Below, one piece after another: positions 17,002 through 26,550 of a stretch of DNA of 64,000 nt (within the stretch, counting starts at the first letter, position 1; the number at the start of each line of letters is the position of its first letter). The stretch is from Paludibacteraceae bacterium (GTDB lineage Bacteria; Bacteroidota; Bacteroidia; Bacteroidales; Paludibacteraceae). The notes beneath the pieces are model-generated. The model saw only the letters and a program-made list of their open reading frames with translations. It did no database searches and was not told the DNA's origin. A program made the translations under genes and the position numbers. The stretch lies in contig JARLGW010000001.1 of assembly GCA_031292565.1 (NCBI GenBank), positions 868,001 to 932,000 on the forward strand, in the 5' to 3' direction.

Positions 17002-18585
17002 TTATTTTTTGTTTTTCTTCTTCTTGGCTTTTGGCTTTTCGTCTTGAACCGTGTAACGGGTAAATATATCCATCTTGTTTTTCGGACGGATGCCATCCAG
17101 CCACATGTATCTGGACACGTATTTTTTATCATCCGGTACCTGGTCAATAGGATACATCGTACCCGTTGAAGCCGGAATCATTACTATCCGCTCAATTTTT
17201 TTATTCTTTAAATAGGTGGTGAGGGTACTACTTTCCGCTCGATTTACCCCGATTAAGCTGCCATCATTATCCCGCGGATGATACACCGCGATAGCATTTC
17301 CTTCTACCTTAACCTTACGCACCTGATTGTCTTTAATATATGCTTTCAGCGTTTTACCCTGTATCTGATTGAAGTGGGTAGAATCGACCTGAGAAACGAC
17401 CAATGCCCAACCCTTTACCCAAATCATATCGGCTTTTTTGTTCTTTTGATATAGTTGAATAAACTCGCCACAAATTTGTGCGGAGTCGGACCACAACACA
17501 GGTCGCTCGTACATATTGAGTATAGAATCGGTGGTGGAATACGATACTGAATCGCATTTCCCCTGCAAATCGGCTCTAAAGAAACGTACATTACCAATAC
17601 CTCGCATTTTATGATAGGTGGAATCACCTTTGGTTTTAAGCGTATCGGCATGTAAATAAAGAGAATCTGTTCCTGAAAAATCAACAGCATAGGCCGAATC
17701 CCTCATCAGACCATCGTCGCCGTTTTGCACGAAGTTACCATAACGCCCACGCACCAGCATCTTTTGTACACTATCCGTGAGTTGTACATGCTGCCGGGCT
17801 ATCATTTTACCCGTTTTCTTGTTATAAAAAATGGTGTCTGCTTTTAATTTTTTACCGCCAAAATGATTTACATACGAATTTTTCATCAATTGGCAGTCAT
17901 CCGTATTGGTATTGTACCAACCGTTTTCGGTATATATTTTTGTCTTTTCGTTGTACCAAATATTGGTAGGAACGGAGAAATATGCGATTTTCTGTTTGGA
18001 GTTATACTTTAACACCTCGGTTCTAAGAGCTAAATTCTTATTGTCCAAATGAACATTTTCTCTAAACGTAAACAGATTTGTTTTAAACGATAGATCTCCT
18101 TTTTTGGAAGTAAGCACATTTTCCTTATCCGTGATGCGCCCACCAGTATAGTAATAACCAATGTTATTGGCCTGATCGAAATCAAGACTATCGGTTTCCA
18201 AAACAGTATTATGATGCACTACCCGCACATGCCCTTTAATACGAGCCATGTGAGTATTTCCATCGTAATGCAAAATTTCGCCATATATACGGAGCGAATC
18301 GCCCTGCACAATACGTATGTTACCAAATGCATCTATTTTGTTACGTTGTTCGTAAAAATTAGCTACATCGCAAAACAACCGTGTATTACCCTGCCTAAAA
18401 ACAACGTCATTTCTTAAAACCTGACAATCAGCCTGTTGCTTCTGATCAAAAGAAAGAGTTCCTGAATGTTCGAGAAAAATAGGCGACTTGCCTTGTGCTA
18501 CGACAATAACATTAAACAAGCATAAAGCGCAAAATAACGCTATATGCTTGCTGTATGAAATAAACTTAAAACTTGTTCCTATCAC
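17002..18585 (-). CDS. OstA/LptA-like LPS-transport domain protein
   Basis: The protein has 527 aa. After a hydrophobic N-terminal signal (about 10-30), most of the length is OstA-type beta-jellyroll repeats (RNDVVFRQGNTRLFCD, FGNIRIVQGDSLRIYGE, IKGHVRVVHHNTVLETD), as in LptA and the N-terminal part of LptD. Bacteroidota have such long OstA-like proteins, thought to help carry LPS across the periplasm. The C-terminus ends in a very Lys-rich tail (KPKAKKKKNKK). It lies 7 bp behind the SurA-like gene on the same strand, so it is coexpressed with periplasmic chaperones. It is longer than LptA (about 185 aa) and lacks the LptD barrel. Confidence 0.85.
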   Translation of the reverse strand: MIGTSFKFISYSKHIALFCALCLFNVIVVAQGKSPIFLEHSGTLSFDQKQQADCQVLRNDVVFRQGNTRLFCDVANFYEQRNKIDAFGNIRIVQGDSLRIYGEILHYDGNTHMARIKGHVRVVHHNTVLETDSLDFDQANNIGYYYTGGRITDKENVLTSKKGDLSFKTNLFTFRENVHLDNKNLALRTEVLKYNSKQKIAYFSVPTNIWYNEKTKIYTENGWYNTNTDDCQLMKNSYVNHFGGKKLKADTIFYNKKTGKMIARQHVQLTDSVQKMLVRGRYGNFVQNGDDGLMRDSAYAVDFSGTDSLYLHADTLKTKGDSTYHKMRGIGNVRFFRADLQGKCDSVSYSTTDSILNMYERPVLWSDSAQICGEFIQLYQKNKKADMIWVKGWALVVSQVDSTHFNQIQGKTLKAYIKDNQVRKVKVEGNAIAVYHPRDNDGSLIGVNRAESSTLTTYLKNKKIERIVMIPASTGTMYPIDQVPDDKKYVSRYMWLDGIRPKNKMDIFTRYTVQDEKPKAKKKKNKK

Positions 18586-18592
18586 TTGTATC

Positions 18593-19948
18593 TTATTTTT
18601 TTATCCAGTTTGGATATTGAAATGTACATTTTTGCCAATTCGGATCAATATAAACATAGGTTTCCTTTTGTTTATTTTTAATCCATTCGTTTAGTATTTC
18701 CGAGCTTTTCTTATTTTGAACAGAGGCTTTCAATTGCTGATAGTCTTCCTCTATATTCGCTTTATGCTGCTCGGTTTTGGATTTTATTTTGATAATAACA
18801 CACACTTCCCTACCCGATTCGTTAGTCATGGTAAACGGTTCGGAAACAGTTCCTACAGTTAAATTATACGCCTTTTTTGAAATTTCAGATGGCAATCCTT
18901 GATATTCAAATTTTGAAGTTCCGTCTTGTGAGTTATTCATCAAACCACCACTCATACGGGTATCTTTATCATCAGAAAACAATAAAACGGCATTCTCAAA
19001 AGTCACTTTTCCCACACGAATAAGATTGCAAATACTATCCAACCTGTTTGTTGCCTTTAGTTTTTCGGATGTTTGTACTTTAGGTTTTAATAGGATGTGA
19101 CGGCAATTTACTTTATCGCCACGTCGTTCAATTAACTGAATGATATGAAACCCAAACTCGGTTTGAATAACATGTGATACTTTTTTCGGATCAGTGAGGC
19201 TGAATGCTTCTGCTGCAAATTCAGGTACCAATTGTGCTTTGCCCATAAACCCTAGCTCGCCCCCTACTTTTGCCGAAGTTACATCGTCCGAATACAGGGT
19301 TGCCAACATTGAGAATGAGGCATCTCCACTTTCCACCCGTTGCTTAAAATCACGAAGCTTCGTTTTGATTTCTTCTATTTGCTTGGGGTCGTAAGCCGGA
19401 GCAATAGTTAATATTTGCACTTCAACTTTATCCGCAATAAGAGGAATTTCATCATCTTTCATTTTGGAATATGCCTTTCTTACTTCGGAAGGTGTTAACT
19501 TGATGGTTCCTACCAACTTTTGTTGTACTTGCTGAATCAGCATTTGCTCCCTTGCCTGGGCTTGAAGCTCTTCATTGATTTGTTTTATGGTTTTTCCAAA
19601 ATATTCTTCCAGTTTTTCCTGAGAACCGATTTGAGAAATCATGTCATTCACCCGCTGGTTTACCTGCATGGTAACGTTACCTTCATTGGCCGTTAAACTA
19701 TCTGTTTTGGCCTGATGCAAAAAAAGCTTACGTATAGCCAATTGTTCAGGTACTATACAATACGGATCCCCGGTAATATCGGTTTTTTCATACTTCATCT
19801 GTTGAATTTGTTTTTCAACATCCGATTTAAGTATTGATTCATCACCCACCACCCAAACAACTTCATCTATTACATTGTCCTGTGCCAAAGCAGAACCCGA
19901 CACTAAAGTAAGTACGAATAAGATGAAAAGTTTTATTCTTTTTTGCAT
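18593..19948 (-). CDS. surA: SurA-like periplasmic peptidyl-prolyl isomerase
   Basis: The protein has 451 aa, close to E. coli SurA (428). A signal peptide ends at about residue 22 (SGSALAQ); the SurA N-terminal chaperone domain (DEVVWVVGDESILKSDVEK) and two parvulin domains follow, the first with GGELGFMGKAQLVPEF and FGFHIIQLIERRGD, the second starting at NCRHILLKPK. SurA chaperones unfolded outer-membrane proteins to the BAM complex. It is the fourth gene of a five-gene unit with 7 to 51 bp gaps. The second parvulin domain is less conserved, as in SurA. Confidence 0.9.
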   Translation of the reverse strand: MQKRIKLFILFVLTLVSGSALAQDNVIDEVVWVVGDESILKSDVEKQIQQMKYEKTDITGDPYCIVPEQLAIRKLFLHQAKTDSLTANEGNVTMQVNQRVNDMISQIGSQEKLEEYFGKTIKQINEELQAQAREQMLIQQVQQKLVGTIKLTPSEVRKAYSKMKDDEIPLIADKVEVQILTIAPAYDPKQIEEIKTKLRDFKQRVESGDASFSMLATLYSDDVTSAKVGGELGFMGKAQLVPEFAAEAFSLTDPKKVSHVIQTEFGFHIIQLIERRGDKVNCRHILLKPKVQTSEKLKATNRLDSICNLIRVGKVTFENAVLLFSDDKDTRMSGGLMNNSQDGTSKFEYQGLPSEISKKAYNLTVGTVSEPFTMTNESGREVCVIIKIKSKTEQHKANIEEDYQQLKASVQNKKSSEILNEWIKNKQKETYVYIDPNWQKCTFQYPNWIKK

Positions 19949-19989
19949 ATATTTATATTGTTGTGAAAATGTTTTTTATCTACGTTTAT

Positions 19990-20853
19990 CTATTTCTCAT
20001 TTTTGTAATAGGTTACTTTTTTTCCTTTCACAGCATCTTGATATAGCTTATCTTCAAACTTTTGAATAAAGTCATTTTTCAGCTTGTTCATTAAAATGGT
20101 TTGAATCTTATCCTTTGCCATTTCATACGGTTCAATGCTGCCACTTAGCTGACAACTAAGTATTCGGATGATGTAATGATAACGACTGTCTGAAACCTCA
20201 ATGTACTTGTTTCGCGAAATAAAATTAGCTTGATCTTCAATCTTTATAGGTATATCTTTTACTACATCGTTAAACAAAGTCCACTTATCGCCGAAATATT
20301 GATAATTGGTTGCATTCTGAATGCTATATTTTTCTACGGTTTCAACAGATTTGGCATTGAAATTACGCAGCCAATTTTGCAGGTTTGCATATTTAGGGGC
20401 ACCCAACGGTACTTTAATAAATATTCCTTTTACAATATTGTTAGTCAGCTGAAACTTGTCTTTATTCTGATTGTAAAAATCGAGCATCTGCTCGTCCGTA
20501 GGCCCGTCACCAAGCTTTTCTTTGATTAAATTTTGCTGATATTGGTGTATTATAAGCGATTTTCTATAATCCTCCACCAAATCTTCTATCTCATCTTGAT
20601 TCGAAATATTTCGTTCGGCATGATCGTACACCAACGCATCAGTTACCCATTTGCGCACATAGTTATTTACAATAGACAAGCTGTCCTGACGGCTACATCC
20701 TTTTGGTACAACAGATTGGATTTCATCAAGATACAGGTATTTACCTTTTATTTCCAAATAGGGAACACGGGATTCATCTTTTTTGTCGGATTTCTTACAG
20801 CCGCACAAAACGGCCATACAACTTAGAAACAAAAAGATGCGTATTAACTTCAT
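19990..20853 (-). CDS. Lipoprotein, SurA/PpiC-like foldase-related
   Basis: The protein has 287 aa with a lipoprotein signal peptide (lipobox AVLCGC, modified Cys at about residue 19). The N-terminal helical region (RQDSLSIVNNYVRKWVTDAL, DEIEDLVEDYRKSLIIHQYQ) resembles the chaperone part of SurA/PrsA proteins, and a degenerate parvulin-like region follows. No convincing catalytic motif is seen, so it is more likely a chaperone than an isomerase. It lies between two clear parvulin genes in the same direction, which supports a role in outer-membrane protein folding. Confidence 0.7.
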   Translation of the reverse strand: MKLIRIFLFLSCMAVLCGCKKSDKKDESRVPYLEIKGKYLYLDEIQSVVPKGCSRQDSLSIVNNYVRKWVTDALVYDHAERNISNQDEIEDLVEDYRKSLIIHQYQQNLIKEKLGDGPTDEQMLDFYNQNKDKFQLTNNIVKGIFIKVPLGAPKYANLQNWLRNFNAKSVETVEKYSIQNATNYQYFGDKWTLFNDVVKDIPIKIEDQANFISRNKYIEVSDSRYHYIIRILSCQLSGSIEPYEMAKDKIQTILMNKLKNDFIQKFEDKLYQDAVKGKKVTYYKNEK

Positions 20854-20904
20854 TTGTTAGTTTTGGATAAAGGTAAGCCTATTGTTTTATAGTCAACTAT
20901 AAAC

Positions 20905-22827
20905 TTAATTCTTATTAACCGTTTTTAAAACTTCTTCATTTACAATAACCTGATATTTTGCCTGCAAGGATTTAATCCACTCCGATTCCAAATAAGTTTG
21001 GTAATCTTGTATCACGGCTCCTTTTACATCCTGATAGCTTTCGGGGTCGGTGTCCAACACTTTACCATCCACCCACACTATTTTAAAATCATTGGGAGCT
21101 TTATACGCCCCTGTATTGAAAGCATAATAGTCCACCACTTTATTGTCGCCTTTGGCAAACAAGTTTTTCTCCGATTTCACCACGATATTGGCTTTTGTAT
21201 TCAAAGCATTCAATCGTTTATCAATAGAATCTTCCGGTTCATTTTTAAGTATTAGCTTAACTTGAGCAACCGTTTTCTTATCTTTGCATGACAGCACTCG
21301 GCCTTTGAAATGAGGCACATCCCATTTGTATTTAGCTTTATTCTTTTCAAAGAAACGACGTAAGCCCACCGTATCGGCAGATGCTTTTTCCCAAACTTCG
21401 CTGTTGCTGACGTTGAACAACAAAATGCCATCTCTATATTCCTGCATCAAGTTTCGGAAGTCGAAATGACTTTGTTCTAAATGACTGTCCTTATAATTAA
21501 TTAGCAAACTGCTTACATAAGCATCCAAATCACTTTGAATATTTGCAGCATGGAGCTTTCTATCCTTTATATAAGTTACAAACTCGTTAGTGGTATAAGC
21601 CTTGTCGGCAAATTTAAACAGTGGGTTCGCTATTTTTTGTGCTTCTACAATAAACAGCGAATCTTTCCACTGAACTTTTTGCGCTATTTTTTCCAATTTA
21701 AGCAACTGCTTTTGGTTTTGTTCATAATGATATTCTCTTTTCAAGGTAGCAACAAAAGCATCTTGAAGCATCTGAGCACGATCGGTTTGCCCTATTTGAG
21801 CTTTTAATCCGGCACTTACGTCCTGATAGGTATCAATAGGTTTTTTGCCTAAAAGCTTTATAATGTGCCAACCATACTCGGTTTTGATAGGGGCTGAAAT
21901 TTGTCCCGTGTCGCTTAAAGCATAGGCAGCATCTTCAAAGGCTTTCACCATGTTTCCAGGGCCAAACCAGGCTAACTCGCCATTATTCTTGGCACTGTAA
22001 GTATCCTCCGAATTTTCTTTGGCTAATTTTCCGAAATCTTCACCTGCTTTAGCCTTGGCATAAAGAGCTTTTATATCAGCTTCGGCCTTGACATTTTTTC
22101 CAGGCATGGTATCGTTGGTTAATTTCATGATATGTGCCACATGGATTTTACCTTTTCCCGGTCTCGTTGCATTTATTTTAAGGATATGGTATCCAAACAT
22201 GGTTTGCACGGGTTTCGATATTTTACCTACAGGGGTAGTATAGGCTAAGGTTTCAAACGGATAAACAGTCCACATGGCGGACAAATAACCTAAATGACCT
22301 CCGTTTTTCTTAGCCGAAGGGTCGTCGGACACCTCTTTAGCCACTTTTTCAAAGTCTTCTTTTTGAAGTCGATTCTCTATTTCAAGAGCCTTTTTGTAGG
22401 CTGCTAAGGTATCGGCAGGCGTTTTGTTCCCTTCTATTTTTATCAATATGTGGCTCACGTCAACATCTTGCTTCATCCGTTCGTATTCAAGCTTCATCAA
22501 TTGATTTCGAACATTGGTATCGGATAGGAAGGGTGCGGCCAACTGCCTACGATATCCGTCCAATTCGTTTTTAAAACTGCTCACGGTATCCAGATTTTGA
22601 GCTCTGGCCTCGGCAACTTTTAGCTTAAATATTTTAAACAGCTCGAGATACTCCGGTAGCGATTTTTTATCAGCCATTTGGGCTGAATTGTTTTTATTAT
22701 AAAGATATTCAAAGTAGGACTTAGGTATCTTTTCTCCATTGATTGTTAATAAAGTCTCTTCTTCCGAAAACGCCCAATTAGCTAAAGAAAACAAAGCTAC
22801 AATAATCAATATCCTTTTCATCGTCAT
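20905..22827 (-). CDS. Periplasmic parvulin-type peptidyl-prolyl isomerase with two PpiC domains
   Basis: The protein has 640 aa and a signal peptide (about 1-21). Two full rotamase domains follow: the first with VSHILIKIEG, GGHLGYLSAMWTVYPFE and FGYHILKINATRPG, the second with HVAHIMKLTND, NGELAWFGPGNMVKAFE and YGWHIIKLLGKKP. A long helical C-terminal part (about 360-640) has no clear relative I can name. It probably assists folding of exported proteins. A second Met two codons in (22821) is an equally good start. Second gene of the leftward envelope unit. Confidence 0.88.
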   Translation of the reverse strand: MTMKRILIIVALFSLANWAFSEEETLLTINGEKIPKSYFEYLYNKNNSAQMADKKSLPEYLELFKIFKLKVAEARAQNLDTVSSFKNELDGYRRQLAAPFLSDTNVRNQLMKLEYERMKQDVDVSHILIKIEGNKTPADTLAAYKKALEIENRLQKEDFEKVAKEVSDDPSAKKNGGHLGYLSAMWTVYPFETLAYTTPVGKISKPVQTMFGYHILKINATRPGKGKIHVAHIMKLTNDTMPGKNVKAEADIKALYAKAKAGEDFGKLAKENSEDTYSAKNNGELAWFGPGNMVKAFEDAAYALSDTGQISAPIKTEYGWHIIKLLGKKPIDTYQDVSAGLKAQIGQTDRAQMLQDAFVATLKREYHYEQNQKQLLKLEKIAQKVQWKDSLFIVEAQKIANPLFKFADKAYTTNEFVTYIKDRKLHAANIQSDLDAYVSSLLINYKDSHLEQSHFDFRNLMQEYRDGILLFNVSNSEVWEKASADTVGLRRFFEKNKAKYKWDVPHFKGRVLSCKDKKTVAQVKLILKNEPEDSIDKRLNALNTKANIVVKSEKNLFAKGDNKVVDYYAFNTGAYKAPNDFKIVWVDGKVLDTDPESYQDVKGAVIQDYQTYLESEWIKSLQAKYQVIVNEEVLKTVNKN

Positions 22828-22858
22828 TTAAATATTTATAAAATAAAATCTATTTATA

Positions 22859-24745
22859 TTAATACAAAGGCAAAGAGTAACCGGCACCCAAAGTTAAAAA
22901 TTCAGCATCCGTCTTATGTGTTTTTACAGCCACCACGCCAAAGAGTCTGTTGGTGAACCTATATTTTAAAGCAAGTCTGTAATAAATTGACTCATCAGCA
23001 GCTTTAATGTTGTCATACACGTAAAAACCACCGTCAAGAGCAACAGCTACTCTTCCTAGCACAAATTCATTCGACAAACAAATTCCACCCCTCATTAAGG
23101 AAGTGAATTTTGATCTATCGTAGGTTGAGTTTTGATACGATGCAAGCTTTGGATATGCTGCCTTAAAGGCATCATCAACGCCACCTACTTTAACATCTTT
23201 AAATGCTTCATCATAAAAGCCATCAAGACCTAACCCAAGCCTATAGATATTAGCCATTTGGTAATACACAGTGGTATTAAAGTTACCTACCGCGTATTTT
23301 TTGTCAGATTGATACATTTCTCGTACGCCACCCATACCCATTACGTCAAAGGTGAAATAATGAGGTATTTCATCCGGTTTTTGGCGCAACACTTGGGTAA
23401 CAGGCGTTGGCGTGTATTTTAAAGACAACGAGCCTGCCAGGATATTAAGCCCCGTGTTGGGCGTGGAGAAATTTCCGTTGGACATATGTATCAACGACAC
23501 TCCGGCACTTATAGTATAATGTGATTGGCGCTCCTGCTCATCGCTGCCAACAAGCGTTACCGGGCGGATATTCACGCCAAATCCTGTTTTAATAAATACA
23601 TTGACGGGAGACCCTATAAGATAGCTACCATTGGTTGAAGGATCTATAGCTTCCCCTGAAGTAGTTTTATCATATTTGGTAATATAGCTTACCCCGAAGC
23701 CATTACTGAAATTAAAATCGATTGCCTTCGAACGTATAATAGGTATATCTACATACGGGTAAACGGCAAATGCCTGCCCCAACCGTTGCTCGTTACCTAA
23801 ATTCAGATAGGTCAACGCGAAACCATAAGATGGCAGATTGAAATAGTGATGCCAGTTTTTGTTTCCTTGCGTAGGGTATTCGATAGCCAATTCGGCGCCC
23901 AACACCGGACGCACATCAACCCCGTCTATTTGTTTGTTAATCTTATCCGTGTGCTTTAATATACTTCCGGCAATAAGAGAAAATTTATAGAAATATGGTT
24001 TGTCAAAAGTTACATCTTTACTGAAACTGGTACTTTCGAAGTCGCTCCACGATTTCGGGGTGTTATCCTCCCGCTGATAAACTGGTGGCGCTCCGGCTTC
24101 GTTGGATGGTGCATTACTCCAACTGTTGTTTCCACCCGACCGTCGACCCGAAGATGAATGGCCGGCACCGCTACTAGCCCAAATGCCACCACCCGATGAG
24201 CTGGATATTTTTTTATTTTTAGCCCACGAATCGTTGGCTTTGCCTCTCGAACCGTGTCGTTTAGAGCCACCCGTATCCCAGCCATCATAGTCGCTGGTAG
24301 CCATACGCATTTTCTTACCGCCTTTGGAAAACGGATCGTAGCCACCGCCCCCTTTATATTTTTTGTTGCCCGATGAGGCAAAGGGATCGAATCCACCAGA
24401 ACTGCTTCGTTTGCTTTTTTTATTCGAGGCAAAGGGGTCGAACCCACCTCCACCTTTATGTTTTTTGCGGTTGCTTTCCGCTTCAAAGGGGTCGAATCCA
24501 CCGGCAGTGCTTTTTTTACTACTACCACTTCCAAAAGGATCGAACGCGTGTCCGTTTCTTTTCCTTGATTTGTATCCCTGCCCGTTGGAATAGGATCGAC
24601 CAGCGGTTTTGCTTCCCGTTAGTTTAATAGCCTTTTTCTTAGCTGCTTTATTTCTTCCTTTAATAGAACAATCCTCGCCTAAGCACTGCGCACTCAAGGT
24701 GTAGCTTATAAAAATGCTTAAAATGAGGAAGAGGTATTTTTTCAT
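22859..24745 (-). CDS. PagL-like lipid A deacylase / acyloxyacyl hydrolase with N-terminal DPF-repeat tract
   Basis: The protein has 628 aa with a signal peptide (1-20). Residues 21-245 are a basic, Gly/Ser/Lys-rich low-complexity tract with five FDPF/YDPF units at 68, 84, 102, 119 and 136. From about residue 250 an outer-membrane barrel domain resembles Bacteroidota acyloxyacyl hydrolases; the PagL-type catalytic motif is HMSNGN with His420 and Ser422, followed by TPNTGLN. PagL removes the 3-O acyl chain of lipid A in the outer leaflet. Family members are usually 180 to 400 aa, so the N-terminal tract is an addition. It is first in the leftward operon of foldases and OstA, and divergent from gldF-surE-lpxB. 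Confidence 0.75.
   Translation of the reverse strand: MKKYLFLILSIFISYTLSAQCLGEDCSIKGRNKAAKKKAIKLTGSKTAGRSYSNGQGYKSRKRNGHAFDPFGSGSSKKSTAGGFDPFEAESNRKKHKGGGGFDPFASNKKSKRSSSGGFDPFASSGNKKYKGGGGYDPFSKGGKKMRMATSDYDGWDTGGSKRHGSRGKANDSWAKNKKISSSSGGGIWASSGAGHSSSGRRSGGNNSWSNAPSNEAGAPPVYQREDNTPKSWSDFESTSFSKDVTFDKPYFYKFSLIAGSILKHTDKINKQIDGVDVRPVLGAELAIEYPTQGNKNWHHYFNLPSYGFALTYLNLGNEQRLGQAFAVYPYVDIPIIRSKAIDFNFSNGFGVSYITKYDKTTSGEAIDPSTNGSYLIGSPVNVFIKTGFGVNIRPVTLVGSDEQERQSHYTISAGVSLIHMSNGNFSTPNTGLNILAGSLSLKYTPTPVTQVLRQKPDEIPHYFTFDVMGMGGVREMYQSDKKYAVGNFNTTVYYQMANIYRLGLGLDGFYDEAFKDVKVGGVDDAFKAAYPKLASYQNSTYDRSKFTSLMRGGICLSNEFVLGRVAVALDGGFYVYDNIKAADESIYYRLALKYRFTNRLFGVVAVKTHKTDAEFLTLGAGYSLPLY
24329..24544 (-). 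repeat. Coding repeats, five DPF units of 16-18 residues
   Basis: It encodes residues 68-139 of the PagL-like protein. Each unit has (G)GFDPF followed by a Ser/Lys-rich linker; spacing between units is 16, 18, 17 and 17 residues. The DNA copies remain similar (GGGTCGAA words recur on the forward strand), which suggests fairly recent duplication. Confidence 0.8.
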
Positions 24746-24788
24746 AAACAGTTCACATTTTCATTTAAGATTGTAGCGAAAAAAGATA

Positions 24789-24825
24789 TATCTTTGTTCC
24801 TGCTTTTTCCGAACGGACAAATATA
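24789..24825. promoter_or_regulatory. Divergent promoter region, PagL-like gene / gldF
   Basis: The forward strand has TATCTTTG (24789-24796), a perfect -7 box 47 nt before gldF. The reverse strand has TATATTTG (24818-24825), a perfect -7 box 72 nt before the PagL-like gene. The two promoters overlap, so one regulator could control both operons. The -33 elements are weak. Confidence 0.4.
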
Positions 24826-24843
24826 TAAAATACTTAAATAAAG

Positions 24844-25566
24844 ATGATCGTTTTACTAAAAAAAGAATTGCGCAGCTTTTTCAGTTCTGCCACCGGATAT
24901 ATCGTTATTGGCGTTTTTTTACTTATAACCGGATTGTTTTTATGGGTCTTCCCCGGAGAGTATAATATCATAGAGTCGGGTTACGCTCAGTTAGACGGAT
25001 TGTTTTCATTGGCACCGTGGTTGTATCTGTTTTTAGTTCCAGCAGTAACCATGCGTATGTTTGCCGAAGAAAAACGCAACGGCACCATTGAATTGCTATA
25101 CACCAAGCCCATTTCGGAATTGGAAATTATTTTAGGTAAGTATCTTGCCGGGGTTGTTTTGGTTATGCTTTCGCTATTGCCTACCATTATTTATTTCTTC
25201 ACAGTATATTACTTGGCCGAACCGCTGGGCAACGTGGACACAGGTGCCTTTTGGGGCTCATTTATAGGGCTATTCTTTTTAGCAACCATTTACGTGGCCA
25301 TCGGGTTATTAGCCTCATCTATAAGCGACAACCAAATCATCTCTTTCATCCTAGCCATGTTTTTGTGTTTCTTTTTCTATAACGGGTTCGATTTGGTGGG
25401 CTCTCTATTTACATCAGGGAAAGTTATATCAGCCATATCGGCTTTCGGCATAAATGCTCACTACGAATCTATGAGCCGGGGCGTTATTGACAGCCGCGAC
25501 GTTATCTACTTTTTAAGCGTAACAGCTTTATTTGTATTCTCTACCAAGTGGATTATTAAACGATAA
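24844..25566 (+). CDS. gldF: GldF-like ABC transporter permease
   Basis: The protein has 240 aa with about six membrane helices. It opens with LLKKELRSFFSSATGYI and has AEEKRNGTIELLYTKPIS, the signature of ABC-2 permeases of the GldF/NosY group. In gliding Flavobacteria GldF works with GldG and the ATPase GldA; neither is encoded next to it here. Many non-gliding Bacteroidales keep GldF with unknown cargo. It begins a rightward unit with surE 15 bp downstream. Confidence 0.82.
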   Translation: MIVLLKKELRSFFSSATGYIVIGVFLLITGLFLWVFPGEYNIIESGYAQLDGLFSLAPWLYLFLVPAVTMRMFAEEKRNGTIELLYTKPISELEIILGKYLAGVVLVMLSLLPTIIYFFTVYYLAEPLGNVDTGAFWGSFIGLFFLATIYVAIGLLASSISDNQIISFILAMFLCFFFYNGFDLVGSLFTSGKVISAISAFGINAHYESMSRGVIDSRDVIYFLSVTALFVFSTKWIIKR

Positions 25567-25581
25567 AAACAGTAAGGTAAC

Positions 25582-26397
25582 GTGGATCAAGACAAAACGA
25601 ATATTCCTGCAAATAAACAGAAACCGCTTATTTTGGTTACCAACGACGATGGTGTAACCGCGAGAGGAATTCGCTCTCTTGTAGAAAGCGTTCGTCCATT
25701 AGGTGAAGTGCTGGTGGTTGCACCCGACGCTCCCAGATCAGCACAAGCAAGTGCGTTAACAGTAACAAACCCTTTAAGGGTAAAAAAAATTGAAGAAGAG
25801 GATGGCTTGACTATTTATCAATGTAACGGAACTCCCGCCGATTGCGTAAAACTGGCTATTAATCAATTGGCTCCTCGGAGACCCGACATCGTGGTTTCGG
25901 GTATTAACCACGGCACCAACTCCTCCATCAGTATCATCTATTCGGGCACCATGGGTGCAGCCATAGAAGGATGCGTGGCCGGCATCCCGTCAGTCGGATT
26001 CTCGTTATGCAGCTATGACCCACGGGCTGATTTTGATTCGGCCATACAATATGCCTACACCATTACACAAAAGGTGCTTGCCGAGGGTTTACCTAAAACC
26101 GTGTGCTTAAACGTAAATATCCCGGAGAAACATCATCATATACAAGGTATAAAGATTTGCCGACAATCAGAAGGCTATTGGTCGGAAGAATTTTTGAAAC
26201 GTCAGGATCCTTCAGGAAAAAATTACTATTGGCTTTCGGGTGAATTTATCAATGCCGAACAAATGAGTGACGACACGGACGAGTGGGCGTTGGAACACGG
26301 CTATGTTTCTATCGTGCCCGTAAAAGTGGACATGACGGCTTATGAATTTATCGACGATTTGAACAAATGGGTAACTGATTTGGAATCGAAAGCATAA
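25582..26397 (+). CDS. surE: 5'/3'-nucleotidase SurE
   Basis: The protein has 271 aa. The metal and phosphate motifs are present: LVTNDDGVTARGI near residue 16, APDAPRSAQASALT, and SGINHGTNSSISIIYSGTMG. SurE dephosphorylates nucleoside monophosphates in the cytoplasm. The start is GTG at 25582, supported by AAGG about 8 nt upstream; no ATG precedes the first motif. It is linked to gldF (15-bp gap) and followed by a terminator. Confidence 0.95.
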   Translation: MDQDKTNIPANKQKPLILVTNDDGVTARGIRSLVESVRPLGEVLVVAPDAPRSAQASALTVTNPLRVKKIEEEDGLTIYQCNGTPADCVKLAINQLAPRRPDIVVSGINHGTNSSISIIYSGTMGAAIEGCVAGIPSVGFSLCSYDPRADFDSAIQYAYTITQKVLAEGLPKTVCLNVNIPEKHHHIQGIKICRQSEGYWSEEFLKRQDPSGKNYYWLSGEFINAEQMSDDTDEWALEHGYVSIVPVKVDMTAYEFIDDLNKWVTDLESKA

Positions 26398-26432
26398 TTA
26401 TTGAGAATTAAAATTTTCGTAAAATGAAATAC

Positions 26433-26467
26433 AGCACTTATGATACCGTCCATAAGTGTTTTTTTGT
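26433..26467 (+). terminator. Intrinsic terminator of gldF-surE
   Basis: A stem of 8 perfect pairs (CACTTATG with CATAAGTG) extended by a G-U and an A-T pair is followed by eight T. It lies 36 bp past the surE stop. Confidence 0.8.
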
Positions 26468-26470
26468 ATC

Positions 26471-26501
26471 CTTGTTTTTGATTGTAAAAACAGTATATTT
26501 G
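26471..26501 (+). promoter_or_regulatory. Promoter of the 102-aa membrane protein and lpxB
   Basis: CTTG (26471-26474) and a perfect TATATTTG (26494-26501) are 19 nt apart, placed just behind the surE terminator and 49 nt before the next start codon. Confidence 0.55.
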
Positions 26502-26550
26502 TGGATGAAACGGCACTTCGAGTGTTTATATAAAAGAAATTTGAATCAAT

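Noticed and set aside
24102..24627. Forward-strand reading frames opposite the Gly/Lys-rich tract
   Set aside because: They are antisense shadows of the DPF repeats in the PagL-like gene; their composition follows from the repeat DNA and they have no start signals.
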